Below, piece by piece: positions 16,730-27,165 of a stretch of DNA of 64,000 bases. Position 1 is the first letter of the stretch. Every line of letters begins with the position of its first letter. Under the pieces are notes generated by a model that saw only the letters and a list, made by a program, of their open reading frames with translations, did not search any database and had not been told where the DNA came from. Position numbers and translations under genes: made by a program. This DNA comes from Clostridiales bacterium. GTDB lineage: Bacteria; Bacillota; Clostridia; Christensenellales; Aristaeellaceae. The stretch covers positions 1 to 64,000 of the forward strand of contig JAIKWZ010000047.1 in NCBI GenBank assembly GCA_024684375.1, in the 5' to 3' direction.

Positions 16730-16936
16730 TTGGCCAAAGTCACATTCAGGACCGAACGCTGCAAGGGCTGCGGGCTATGCGTTGGCGCGTGCCCCAAAAA
16801 GATAGTGGAGCTGGACAAGACCAAGCTCAATTCCCAGGGGCACCATCCAGCCTATTGCGTGGACGAAACCAAGTGCATCGGCTGCGCGTTTTGCGCGACC
16901 ATGTGTCCCGACTGCGTCATAACGGTGGAAAGGTAG
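16730..16936 (+). CDS. vorD: 2-oxoacid:ferredoxin oxidoreductase, ferredoxin-like delta subunit
   Basis: Carries electrons between the thiamine-pyrophosphate subunits and free ferredoxin. It has two complete [4Fe-4S] motifs, CKGCGLCVGACP and CIGCAFCATMCP. The start is debatable: GTG 16721 gives 71 residues. TTG 16730 gives 68 and sits 6 bases after GAGGTG (16718-16723), a good ribosome site, so TTG is preferred here. It is followed 8 bases later by the alpha subunit gene. The small separate delta subunit is usual for KOR/VOR enzymes. Confidence 0.9.
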   Translation: MAKVTFRTERCKGCGLCVGACPKKIVELDKTKLNSQGHHPAYCVDETKCIGCAFCATMCPDCVITVER

Positions 16937-16944
16937 GAAGCAAA

Positions 16945-18012
16945 ATGGCAGACAAAGTGCTGATGAAGGGCAACGAGGCTCTGGCGGAAGCGGCCATTAT
17001 GGCGGGCTGCCGGCATTATTTTGGCTATCCGATCACGCCGCAGACGGAAGTGGCGGCTTACCTTGCCAAGCGTATGCCCAAGGTAGGAGGAACATTTTTG
17101 CAGGCTGAGAGCGAGATCGCTGCCATAAACATGGTGATCGGTGTCGCCAGCGCGGGCAAAAGGGTAATGACCAGCTCTTCTTCCCCGGGAATATCTCTAA
17201 AGAGCGAGGGCCTCAGCTACCTGGCTGGCTGTGATCTCCCTGCGCTGGTGGTGAACGTGCAGAGGGGCGGCCCTGGCCTGGGCGGCATTCAGCCCAGCCA
17301 GTCCGACTACTTCCATGCCACTCGGGGCGCGGGCCACGGGGACTTCCACATGCTGGTACTGGCTCCCGCATCCGTGCAGGAAATGGCGAGCCTGGTATTC
17401 AAGGGCTTTGACCTGGCTGACAAGTACCGCATGACCACCATGATACTGGCGGATGGCACCATCGGACAGATGATGGAACCTGTATCGCTTGACATGGGCG
17501 AGGTCATTTCATACGACAAACCCTGGGCGGTCACGGGCACTGGCGGGAAAAGGACCCATAACATCGTCAATTCTCTGTCTCTGCTTCCCGAAGAGCTGGA
17601 ACAGTGGAACATAGCCAGGTATGAGCGCTACGCTCAGATCGAAAAAGACGAAGTCCAGTATGAGAGCTTCATGACCGAGGACGCCGACATAGTATGCGTG
17701 GCATTCGGAGTGGCGGCGCGCGTTGCGAAAAACGCGATCGTGGCGGCCAGAGCCAAGGGCATCAAGGCCGGCCTCATCCGTCCCATCACCCTGTGGCCTT
17801 TCCCGAAGGCGGCCCTAAAGAAAGCGGCCGAGAAAGCCAAAGCGTTCGTGTCTGTTGAGCTGTCTATGGGACAGATGATCGAAGATGTCGAACTCGCGAT
17901 TCGCTGCAGCCGTCCCGTGCTGCTGTGTTCCCGCGTGGGCGGCATGATCCCCACGCCGGAAGAGGTGTTAAGCAAGATCGAGGAAGCTCAGAACGCCGGG
18001 AGGTGCGAATAA
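16945..18012 (+). CDS. vorB: 2-oxoacid:ferredoxin oxidoreductase, alpha subunit (VorB type)
   Basis: The 355-residue subunit carries the pyrimidine-binding side of the thiamine pyrophosphate site and the transketolase C-terminal-like domain. It matches the 3-methyl-2-oxobutanoate dehydrogenase VorB / KorA family: MKGNEALAEAAIMAGC, YFGYPITPQTEV, LQAESEIAAINMVIGVASAG, MTSSSSPGISLKSEGLSYL and VNVQRGGPGLG. Start at ATG 16945 with AGGTAGGAAG upstream; an in-frame codon at 16777 lies within vorD. With ilvE in the same operon, branched-chain 2-oxoacids are the likeliest substrates, but 2-oxoglutarate cannot be ruled out by eye. Confidence 0.92.
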   Translation: MADKVLMKGNEALAEAAIMAGCRHYFGYPITPQTEVAAYLAKRMPKVGGTFLQAESEIAAINMVIGVASAGKRVMTSSSSPGISLKSEGLSYLAGCDLPALVVNVQRGGPGLGGIQPSQSDYFHATRGAGHGDFHMLVLAPASVQEMASLVFKGFDLADKYRMTTMILADGTIGQMMEPVSLDMGEVISYDKPWAVTGTGGKRTHNIVNSLSLLPEELEQWNIARYERYAQIEKDEVQYESFMTEDADIVCVAFGVAARVAKNAIVAARAKGIKAGLIRPITLWPFPKAALKKAAEKAKAFVSVELSMGQMIEDVELAIRCSRPVLLCSRVGGMIPTPEEVLSKIEEAQNAGRCE

Positions 18013-18759
18013 ATGATCGTATTTGAAAAACCCCATGCGCTGGCGGACGTCAAGCTGCACTACTGCCCCGGCTGCACCCACGGCATCATCCACCGCCTGG
18101 TGGCGGAGGCCATAGACGAACTGGGGATCGAAGGCAAGACCATAGGCATAGCCCCTGTCGGCTGTTCCGTTTTCGCGTACAATTACTTTAACTGCGATAT
18201 GGTAGAGGCTGCTCACGGGCGCGCTCCTGCCGTTGCTACCGGAGTAAAGCGCGCCAACCCCGAAAACATCGTATTCACCTACCAGGGCGACGGCGACCTT
18301 GCCGCCATCGGCACGGCCGAGACGGTGCACTCAGCTGCCAGAGGCGAGAATATCACCGTGATATTCGTAAACAACGCGATCTACGGCATGACGGGCGGTC
18401 AGATGGCGCCGACTACTCTGCCCGGGCAGGTCACTCAGACTTCGCCCTACGGACGCCAGGTTGAAACGGTGGGCTATCCCGTAAGGGTGTGCGAGCTGCT
18501 CAGCAACGTGACAGGCGCGACGTACCTTGAAAGGGTCGCTGTCAACAACGTGAAAAACGTCAAGGCGGCCGGCGCGGCGATAAAGAAGGCGTTCAGGTAT
18601 CAGATGGAGGGCAAAGGTTTCTCATTGATAGAAGTGCTGTCTTCCTGCCCCACAAACTGGGGCCTCACTCCAGACAAGGCGCTGGAGTGGCTGAATGACA
18701 ACATGATACCATACTATCCGCTGGGCGTGTACAAAGATAAGTTCGCCAAGGAGGCTTAA
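18013..18759 (+). CDS. vorA: 2-oxoacid:ferredoxin oxidoreductase, beta subunit (thiamine pyrophosphate binding)
   Basis: The 248-residue subunit binds the diphosphate end of TPP and holds the catalytic centre with the alpha subunit. It begins with [13 protein letters not shown] and has [24 protein letters not shown], the TPP motif [14 protein letters not shown] with [12 protein letters not shown], and LSSCPTNWG. The ATG follows the vorB stop with no gap and the stop is 1 base from vorC, so the subunits are translated together. The reaction is reversible: oxidative decarboxylation to acyl-CoA, or reductive carboxylation driven by reduced ferredoxin. Confidence 0.93.
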   Translation: MIVFEKPHALADVKLHYCPGCTHGIIHRLVAEAIDELGIEGKTIGIAPVGCSVFAYNYFNCDMVEAAHGRAPAVATGVKRANPENIVFTYQGDGDLAAIGTAETVHSAARGENITVIFVNNAIYGMTGGQMAPTTLPGQVTQTSPYGRQVETVGYPVRVCELLSNVTGATYLERVAVNNVKNVKAAGAAIKKAFRYQMEGKGFSLIEVLSSCPTNWGLTPDKALEWLNDNMIPYYPLGVYKDKFAKEA

Positions 18760-18760
18760 T

Positions 18761-19291
18761 ATGACTACGAACATACTTATATCCGGCTTTGGCGGGCAGG
18801 GCGTACTGTTTACGGGCAAGTTCCTGGCGTACGAAGGGCTGATAGAGGAGAAGGAAGTCACCTGGCTGCCCTCATACGGCCCGGAGATGCGCGGCGGCAC
18901 CTGCAACTGCGCGGTGATAATCTCCGATGATCCGATCGGCAGTCCGCTGGTAACGGCTCCTAACGTGCTTATAGCCATGAACACTCCTTCAGTGGACAAG
19001 TTTGCCGGCGCGGTGACCCCGGGAGGAATGCTGTTTTACGATTCCTCGCTGATCGATGAAAAGATCGAGAGGGAGGACATCAAAGCGTTTGGCGTGCCTG
19101 CCACTCAAATGGCGGCGGACGCGGGCTTCCCGACCCTGGCCAACATGATAGTGCTGGGCAAGCTTATGAAGGAAACGGGCATGTTCGCACCTGAGACGAT
19201 AGACAAGACGCTCGAAAAAGTGGTCTCCGCCCGCAAGCGCGACCTGCTGGAGCTTAATAAAACAGCTATCAAAATGGGCATGGAACTGTAA
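18761..19291 (+). CDS. vorC: 2-oxoacid:ferredoxin oxidoreductase, gamma subunit
   Basis: The 176-residue subunit belongs to the pyruvate/ketoisovalerate oxidoreductase catalytic-domain (gamma) family and binds CoA in characterised relatives. Marks are [38 protein letters not shown] and [10 protein letters not shown]. It completes the D-A-B-C set and is the last gene of the T-box operon, followed by a strong terminator at 19312-19337. Confidence 0.93.
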   Translation: MTTNILISGFGGQGVLFTGKFLAYEGLIEEKEVTWLPSYGPEMRGGTCNCAVIISDDPIGSPLVTAPNVLIAMNTPSVDKFAGAVTPGGMLFYDSSLIDEKIEREDIKAFGVPATQMAADAGFPTLANMIVLGKLMKETGMFAPETIDKTLEKVVSARKRDLLELNKTAIKMGMEL

Positions 19292-19311
19292 GCATTTCCT
19301 GCCAGATAAAG

Positions 19312-19337
19312 CCCGCCGTGTATCACGGCGGGTTTTT
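19312..19337 (+). terminator. Rho-independent terminator after vorC
   Basis: Stem CCCGCCGTG / CACGGCGGG with a TAT loop followed by TTTTT. It closes the T-box operon. Confidence 0.9.
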
Positions 19338-19360
19338 GTGTACCGACAAGTTCGAGGGAT

Positions 19361-19390
19361 AAAAAACTGCCGCAGCGTACGCTGCGGCAG
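19361..19390 (-). terminator. Rho-independent terminator of ppdK
   Basis: A perfect 24-base palindrome with half-site CTGCCGCAGCGT (19367-19390). On the minus strand it is followed by TTTTTT (19361-19366). It lies 12 bases after the ppdK stop. Confidence 0.88.
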
Positions 19391-19402
19391 GAACTGTCTG
19401 CT

Positions 19403-22039
<2,637 letters not shown>

Positions 22040-22083
22040 GAGATTCCTCCAAAAAAGATTTGTGTCCAAACTCACAAACTGAT

Positions 22084-22112
22084 ATTATACACCCATTTTA
22101 ATGGGTTTTCAA
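22084..22112 (-). promoter_or_regulatory. ppdK promoter with palindromic operator in the spacer
   Basis: On the minus strand TTGAAA (22107-22112), exactly 17 bases, then TATAAT (22084-22089). The 16-base inverted repeat ACCCATTTTAATGGGT (22091-22106) fills the spacer. A protein bound there would block RNA polymerase, so ppdK is probably repressed by an unidentified regulator. Confidence 0.78.
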
Positions 22113-22154
22113 GCAAAAAAGCCGCTCTTTCGCGTTGATATTGTTAAAAAAGGA

Positions 22155-22207
22155 GACGAAACAGTTTTTGTGATGTTTCGTCCCGCCCGCGGGACATAAA
22201 ATGTCCC
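22155..22207. repeat. Two inverted repeats between pepF and ppdK
   Basis: GACGAAAC (22155-22162) pairs with GTTTCGTC (22175-22182). GGGACAT (22191-22197) pairs with ATGTCCC (22201-22207). Neither is followed by a good T-run in the pepF direction, so they may be operators or RNA 3' structures rather than simple terminators. Confidence 0.5.
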
Positions 22208-22232
22208 ACAATCAAATTCTTTTGTCACGCCC

Positions 22233-24044
22233 TCAGAGACTGATGCCGTCCAATTCCTGAGTAAGGCGGCAGATCTCGTCTATGACAGAGCCGATATAGT
22301 CTATGGTGGCGTTCAGGGGGGCATCGGTGGTCACGTCAACGCCGGCGATCGCCGCCAGGCCGACGGGATTAAGAGTGCCGCCGGCGGAAAGGAAGTTTTT
22401 CCAGTCATTAACGGCGTTTTCGCCCTCTTTTTCGATGCGCAGCATGGCCTGAGTGGCTACGGTGAGCCCAGTGCTGTAAGTGTAGGAATACAGGCCCGAG
22501 TAGTAATGCGGCTGGCGCATCCAGGTGAGCTCCGCGCCTTTGGGAATGAGCACGTCTTCGCCCCAGAACAGCTCCAGGTTTTTGCGGAACAGGTCGCTGA
22601 GGATATCCGCGTTCACGCTGCCGCCCTCATCGATTATGCGATAAACTTCCCTTTGGTACCATGCTTCCCTGAGATGGGTGACGAAATTGTGATAATACGT
22701 GTTGCTTATCAGGTTGGACAGCACCCAGCGGCGGAAGCGCTTGTCGCTGCTGGTATGGGCAAGGTGGCGCGCAAGCAGCAGTTCGTTCATGGTGGAGGGC
22801 GCTTCCACAAGATACATGGAGGGATCCCGGTCATAATATGACTGCGCCGAATCGCTGTACATGGACTGGCCGGCGTGCCCCAGCTCGTGCGCAACTGTGA
22901 AAACATCCGACATGCGGTCGTTCCAGTTGAGCAGTATGAAGGAGTTTTTGCGGTATATGCCCGCGCAGAAGCCGCCGGTGCTCTTGCCGACATTCCGTGC
23001 GAAATCTATCCAGCGTTCCCTGTATGCACGGTCTATCATTGCGGTATAGTCTTCACCGAGTATGGAAAGCCCTTCCCGCACATACTTATGTGACTCCTCA
23101 ATGGTGACTTTGGGATCGTAATCCGGGTCGAGCGCGATCTTAAGGTCTGCGAAAGAGACCCGGTCAAGCCCGTGCTTCTTCTCCAGCAGCTTCGAGTAGC
23201 GGCGCATATGCGGGGCGAGCTTTTGGGTTATCACGTCTATCTGGCGGTCGTACATCTCGCGGGTGACTTTTTGCCTGAACAAAAGGCTGTCGAACACGTC
23301 TTTGAACTTGCGCAGCTCGGACATTGTCTTTTCCTGTGTGACGCAGGAGTTGTAGGCCGTGGCGGTGGTGTGCTTATACTTTTCAAGCGTTTCGGAAAAG
23401 GCGCGGAACGCGGCGCGGCGCACTTTGGTGTCGGCCTCAAGCTCGTAATTGTCCTCAAAGAGTGAATAACCCAGAGGATATTCCTTGCCGTCTACGGTGA
23501 AGGGCTCAAAGCTGATGTCCGCAAGCTTCATGGTGTTGTACACGTCGTAAGGCAGATTAAGCGCCCTGTCCAGAGCTGCAAGGGTCTTTTCGGTCTCCGG
23601 GGAGAGCATATGAGCCTTTTTGGCTATCAGATCCTGAAGATACACCCGGCAACCCTTTGCGAGCTTCACCGCTTTATTCAGTTCTTCGTCCGGAGCAAGT
23701 ATGATCTCGCTGTCAACAAACGACAGTGAACTGAAAATGCGCGTAGTTTCATCGCTGACCTTTTCGTTGCGCTCCCGCAGTACGGTGTCGGTATAGTCCG
23801 CTTCCATAGCCAGTCCGGCATAAGACCAGATACGGTCGACAGCCTGATATATGGATTCGAGCTCGTCCAGACATTTAACTATGGTTTCGGCGGTGTCCAG
23901 TTTGTCGGTATAGGTATCGACAAAGGCTTTGACATGGCTTTTTGTCTGTTCAAGTTCTTCCCACATCAGCTTTTCTTCGGAGTAGATGAGCGAAAGATCC
24001 CAGGTCTGGCCGACGGGAACGTCTTTTCTGGCGCATAATTGCAT
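22233..24044 (-). CDS. pepF: Oligoendopeptidase F (M3 family metallopeptidase)
   Basis: Cytoplasmic zinc peptidase that trims oligopeptides. The 603 residues match PepF length. It has the N-terminal helical domain (WDLSLIYSEEKLMWEELE), the zinc motif HELGH at residues 386-390 within TVAHELGHAGQ, and the third-ligand region MYLVEAPSTMNELL. Further family marks are REAWYQREVY and WMRQPHYYSGLYSYTYSTGL. No signal peptide. The ATG at 24044 has AGAGGT upstream. It is transcribed from its own promoter at 24098-24126, divergent from metK. Confidence 0.96.
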   Translation of the reverse strand: MQLCARKDVPVGQTWDLSLIYSEEKLMWEELEQTKSHVKAFVDTYTDKLDTAETIVKCLDELESIYQAVDRIWSYAGLAMEADYTDTVLRERNEKVSDETTRIFSSLSFVDSEIILAPDEELNKAVKLAKGCRVYLQDLIAKKAHMLSPETEKTLAALDRALNLPYDVYNTMKLADISFEPFTVDGKEYPLGYSLFEDNYELEADTKVRRAAFRAFSETLEKYKHTTATAYNSCVTQEKTMSELRKFKDVFDSLLFRQKVTREMYDRQIDVITQKLAPHMRRYSKLLEKKHGLDRVSFADLKIALDPDYDPKVTIEESHKYVREGLSILGEDYTAMIDRAYRERWIDFARNVGKSTGGFCAGIYRKNSFILLNWNDRMSDVFTVAHELGHAGQSMYSDSAQSYYDRDPSMYLVEAPSTMNELLLARHLAHTSSDKRFRRWVLSNLISNTYYHNFVTHLREAWYQREVYRIIDEGGSVNADILSDLFRKNLELFWGEDVLIPKGAELTWMRQPHYYSGLYSYTYSTGLTVATQAMLRIEKEGENAVNDWKNFLSAGGTLNPVGLAAIAGVDVTTDAPLNATIDYIGSVIDEICRLTQELDGISL

Positions 24045-24097
24045 AATGATACCTCTTTCAGCCCGATGGGGGCATATGATTAGTCCGCTTGACCGAG

Positions 24098-24126
24098 ATG
24101 ATACTGGAAAGCGTCGGGTTTTTCAA
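24098..24126 (-). promoter_or_regulatory. pepF promoter
   Basis: On the minus strand TTGAAA (24121-24126), 17 bases, then TATCAT (24098-24103). The spacing and position about 55 bases before the pepF ATG fit a sigma-A promoter. Confidence 0.6.
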
Positions 24127-24173
24127 GACGGTATTTGTAAAGAAGCGTCGCGTGGCAGGCAACAATTAACATA

Positions 24174-24208
24174 CCGTGTCTTGACACGGCGTGTATGTCT
24201 GATATAAT
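24174..24208 (+). promoter_or_regulatory. metK promoter with palindrome over the -35 box
   Basis: Consensus TTGACA (24181-24186), 16 bases, then TATAAT (24203-24208). The perfect palindrome CCGTGTCTTGACACGG (24174-24189) covers the -35 box, so a repressor may act here in addition to the riboswitch downstream. Confidence 0.8.
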
Positions 24209-24224
24209 CAAAACCCGATAGCAT

Positions 24225-24360
24225 GCCTTATCAAGAGTGGTTGAGGGACGGGCCCTGTGAAACCCGGCAACCGGTTCAAACCGGTGCCAATTCCCGCAAG
24301 GCGCAAGCCTTGGAAGATGAGGCGGGGATCAGTGTGTGAAGACCCGCCTGCAAAGGCGGG
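24225..24360 (+). ncRNA. SAM-I (S-box) riboswitch with terminator, upstream of metK
   Basis: Binds S-adenosylmethionine and then terminates transcription. Canonical parts are TATCAAGAG, GAGGGACGGGCCC and TGAAACCCGGCAACC. P1 pairs GCCTTATC (24225-24232) with GATGAGGC (24316-24323). The terminator stem is CCCGCCT (24343-24349) / AGGCGGG (24354-24360) followed by TTATTAGTTT. The heptamer AGGCGGG also occurs at 24320-24326, overlapping the P1 3' strand. It can pair with the terminator's 5' arm as the antiterminator, so SAM binding frees the terminator. It controls metK, giving product feedback. Confidence 0.95.
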
Positions 24361-24394
24361 TTATTAGTTTGCTTGAAAGGAATTGTTTAGCAAA

Positions 24395-25558
24395 ATGAGG
24401 AAACTGTTTACCAGCGAATCCGTTACAGAGGGGCATCCAGACAAGGTATGCGACCAGATCTCTGACAGCATACTTGACGCCATCCTTGCCAAGGATCCCG
24501 ACGCTCATGTGGCCTGCGAATGCTGCGCCACCACCGGGCTTATTATGATAATGGGCGAGATCAGCGCGAATTGCAGCGTGGATTATGCCGCCATCGCCCG
24601 CAAAAAGGTGCTTGAGATCGGCTACACCAGAGCCAAATACGGATTTGACGGGGAAAGCTGCTCCGTGCTTGTGTGCGTGGACAAGCAGTCCCCGGACATT
24701 GCCATGGGCGTGAACAATGCCCTGGAAGGAAGAAACGAAAACCTTAAGGATACGGGCGCGGGTGACCAGGGCATGATGTTCGGCTTCGCTTGTAACGAGA
24801 CTCCGGAACTTATGCCAATGCCTATAGCACTGGCGCACCGCATAACCAGGCGCCTGGCGGAAGTGCGCAAAGACAAAACGGTTGGTTATCTGAGGCCCGA
24901 CGGAAAGGCGCAGGTGACCGTGGAGTACGAAGGGAATAATCCTGTAAGGATAGATACGGTGGTATTGTCTACCCAGCATAACCCCAAGGTCGGCCAGCCG
25001 CAGATCGAGAAAGACATGATCGAACTGGTCATCAAGCACGAGATCTCCGCGGAACTTATGGATGAGAATACGCGATTCCTTATAAACCCCACGGGCAGGT
25101 TCGTAGTGGGCGGCCCCCAGGGCGACAGCGGGCTTACCGGCAGAAAGATTATCGTGGATACCTACGGCGGCATGGGACGCCACGGGGGCGGCGCGTTCAG
25201 CGGCAAGGACCCCACCAAGGTCGACCGGTCCGCAGCGTACGCGGCGAGGCACTCGGCCAAAAATGTTGTGGCGGCGGGCCTGGCGGACAGATGCGAAATA
25301 CAGCTTGCCTACGCGATAGGCGTGGCTAAGCCAGTAAGCGTGATGGTGGACACATTCGGCACAGGCAAGCTCCCGGACGACGAGCTGGCCAGGAAAGTGA
25401 GCCGAGTGTTCGACTTCCGTCCCGCCGCGATAATAGAGCGTTTGGGACTGAGAGCGCCGATTTATGCCAAGACTGCTGCCTACGGCCATTTCGGCAGGAC
25501 GGACGTGGAGTTCAGCTGGGAAAAACTGGATTACGTGGATAAGCTGCTTGCGGAATAA
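24395..25558 (+). CDS. metK: S-adenosylmethionine synthetase
   Basis: Makes S-adenosylmethionine from methionine and ATP. The 387 residues show the family marks [20 protein letters not shown] at the start, [16 protein letters not shown], and the P-loop-like [23 protein letters not shown] 24395 is chosen because it gives the usual [10 protein letters not shown]-terminus, with AAAGGAA at 24376-24382; TTG 24383 is too close to that site. Expression is controlled by the SAM-I riboswitch and probably by the palindrome at the promoter. Confidence 0.97.
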   Translation: MRKLFTSESVTEGHPDKVCDQISDSILDAILAKDPDAHVACECCATTGLIMIMGEISANCSVDYAAIARKKVLEIGYTRAKYGFDGESCSVLVCVDKQSPDIAMGVNNALEGRNENLKDTGAGDQGMMFGFACNETPELMPMPIALAHRITRRLAEVRKDKTVGYLRPDGKAQVTVEYEGNNPVRIDTVVLSTQHNPKVGQPQIEKDMIELVIKHEISAELMDENTRFLINPTGRFVVGGPQGDSGLTGRKIIVDTYGGMGRHGGGAFSGKDPTKVDRSAAYAARHSAKNVVAAGLADRCEIQLAYAIGVAKPVSVMVDTFGTGKLPDDELARKVSRVFDFRPAAIIERLGLRAPIYAKTAAYGHFGRTDVEFSWEKLDYVDKLLAE

Positions 25559-25604
25559 AGCAACTTGAGAAAGCAGGGCCTATCAGGCTTTGGGAGGGAC
25601 TGAT

Positions 25605-26561
25605 ATGCATAAGGCGGTTTTCGGCAATAACGGATTGACAGTTTCGCCTTTGGGACTTGGCACAGCCCAGTACGGTACCGGTGTGGAGGAGAAGGAAGCT
25701 TTCTGGCAGCTGGACAGGTATACCGAGTGCGGGAACCTGATCGACACCGCACACGTGTACGGGGACTGGATGCCGGGTGAACGTTACAAAAGCGAGAGAG
25801 TGATCGGCCGCTGGCTGAAGGCTTCGGGCAAGCGCGAGAGTGTTGTAATAAGCACCAAGTGCGCTCATCCGCCTATCGGGGATATGACGGCTTCCCGGCT
25901 TGGAAAAGCAGAGATCGTGAAAGACGTGGATGAGAGCCTGTCTGCGCTGGGTACTGACTGCATCGACATTCTGTTTTTGCACCGGGACGACGTTTCGATG
26001 CCGGTCGATGAGATACTTTTCTCGCTCGAGCAGCTGCGCGGGCAAGGGAAAATCCGGTATTACGGATGCTCGAACTGGACACTGGACAGGATAAAGCAGG
26101 CCGGGACTGCTTCTAAAAAGAACGGATTTGCGGGTTTCTCCTGCAACCAGCTTATGTGGAGCCTGGCGCGGGCAGACAAGCAGAATGTGAAAGACAAGAC
26201 CCTAGTCGCCATGGACGAAGCCACGTTTGCTTTTCACGCTTCAAGCGGGCTCGCCGCCATGGGCTATAACGCGCTGGCAAACGGTTATTTCACGAAGAAG
26301 AGCAGGGGTGAAGCTATAAAACCGGGCGTATCAGCCAAGTACGACACGCCGCAAAACGCGCGGACTTTCGAAAAGCTTAAAGCGCTTTCGCTGGAATCCG
26401 GACTGGACATAACTGTGCTTTCCCTTCTGTATTTCTCCGCTCAGCCGTTTCCTGCGGTGCCCCTGGTGTCCTACAGCGGCAGGGGGCAGATGGAAGAAGC
26501 ACTGAAAGTGCTTGAGACGGAACCGTCGCAAGAACTGCTTAAAGCATTGGCCGAGCTGTAA
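25605..26561 (+). CDS. Aldo/keto reductase
   Basis: NADPH-linked reductase of carbonyl compounds, 318 residues forming a TIM barrel. Family residues are the Asp and Tyr of NLIDTAHVYGDW, the Lys of VVISTKCAHPP and the His of ILFLHRDD. CSNWTLDRIKQA and the C-terminal cofactor region with VPLVSYSGRGQMEEAL follow. Start at ATG 25605 with GGAGG at 25592-25596; the TTG at 25590 overlaps that ribosome site. It lies 46 bases after metK, so partial readthrough is likely. The substrate cannot be named. Confidence 0.9.
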   Translation: MHKAVFGNNGLTVSPLGLGTAQYGTGVEEKEAFWQLDRYTECGNLIDTAHVYGDWMPGERYKSERVIGRWLKASGKRESVVISTKCAHPPIGDMTASRLGKAEIVKDVDESLSALGTDCIDILFLHRDDVSMPVDEILFSLEQLRGQGKIRYYGCSNWTLDRIKQAGTASKKNGFAGFSCNQLMWSLARADKQNVKDKTLVAMDEATFAFHASSGLAAMGYNALANGYFTKKSRGEAIKPGVSAKYDTPQNARTFEKLKALSLESGLDITVLSLLYFSAQPFPAVPLVSYSGRGQMEEALKVLETEPSQELLKALAEL

Positions 26562-26563
26562 AA

Positions 26564-26597
26564 ACACAAGCCGGGGGCGTTTGCTCCCGGCTTGTGT
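26564..26597. terminator. Terminator stem-loop between convergent AKR and nitroreductase genes
   Basis: Arms ACACAAGCCGGG and CCCGGCTTGTGT (12 bp) with a 10-base loop. A T-run follows on the minus strand (TTTTT) for the nitroreductase operon; on the plus strand the tail is only TATAATAT. It probably ends both transcripts. Confidence 0.82.
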
Positions 26598-26605
26598 TAT
26601 AATAT

Positions 26606-27133
26606 CTATTCCGCCCAGAACACTCTGCCGTCTCTGCGGGGGGCAGGGGAGGGGACTTCACCGTCTATATATCCCACCGCGCAGTGGCCTACGCCTTCCC
26701 ATTCGCCTTCCACGCCAAGGGTTTTAAGCCAGTCTTTCCACTCGTCCTGCTCGAATTCCTGACGGGCACGGTTGATCCATATGCTGCCCAAGCCCAGCGA
26801 GTGTGCGGCCAGCATCATGTTGCCCATGACCAGACTTCCGTCGCAAACACGGTTGTAAGAGTTCTTGTCACCCAGAACGATAAGTATCGCCGGGGCACCG
26901 TAAAAGGGATCGAAGCTCTCCTGCCAGCCTCCAATCCTGCGGTTGGCTTCCGAAAGCCTGTCCCTGATCGCCTTGTCAGTTACCGCGACGGTTATCGTAC
27001 CCTGCCTGCCCATGCCGTTCGCGGCATACAGGCCCGCCTCGATTATCTGATCAAGCTCTTCCCGTTTGGGGAGCTCGGGTCTGAATCTGCGTATGCTCCT
27101 GCGCTGCTTTATGGCTTCGATCACTGTGTTCAT
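26606..27133 (-). CDS. Nitroreductase-family flavoprotein
   Basis: FMN-dependent NAD(P)H oxidoreductase of 175 residues. The N-terminal FMN phosphate-binding motif is IKQRRSIRRFRPE, followed by GLYAANGMGRQ. The middle has FYGAPAILIVLGD, and LAAHSLGLGSIWINRA is the conserved second half. It is shorter than classical NfsB-type enzymes and fits the compact nitroreductases common in Clostridia. It lies 32 bases downstream of the sugar kinase and is probably cotranscribed. The substrate is unknown. Confidence 0.9.
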   Translation of the reverse strand: MNTVIEAIKQRRSIRRFRPELPKREELDQIIEAGLYAANGMGRQGTITVAVTDKAIRDRLSEANRRIGGWQESFDPFYGAPAILIVLGDKNSYNRVCDGSLVMGNMMLAAHSLGLGSIWINRARQEFEQDEWKDWLKTLGVEGEWEGVGHCAVGYIDGEVPSPAPRRDGRVFWAE

Positions 27134-27165
27134 ACGTTTTCCCTCCCAAAGATGAATAGAATAGC

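Noticed and set aside
16721-16730. GTG 16721 as the vorD start
   Set aside because: It overlaps the likely ribosome site GAGGTG; TTG 16730 has the right spacing. Kept as an alternative.
24329-25489. 386-codon open frame antisense to metK
   Set aside because: metK is certain; the antisense frame includes the riboswitch terminator and has no translation signals.
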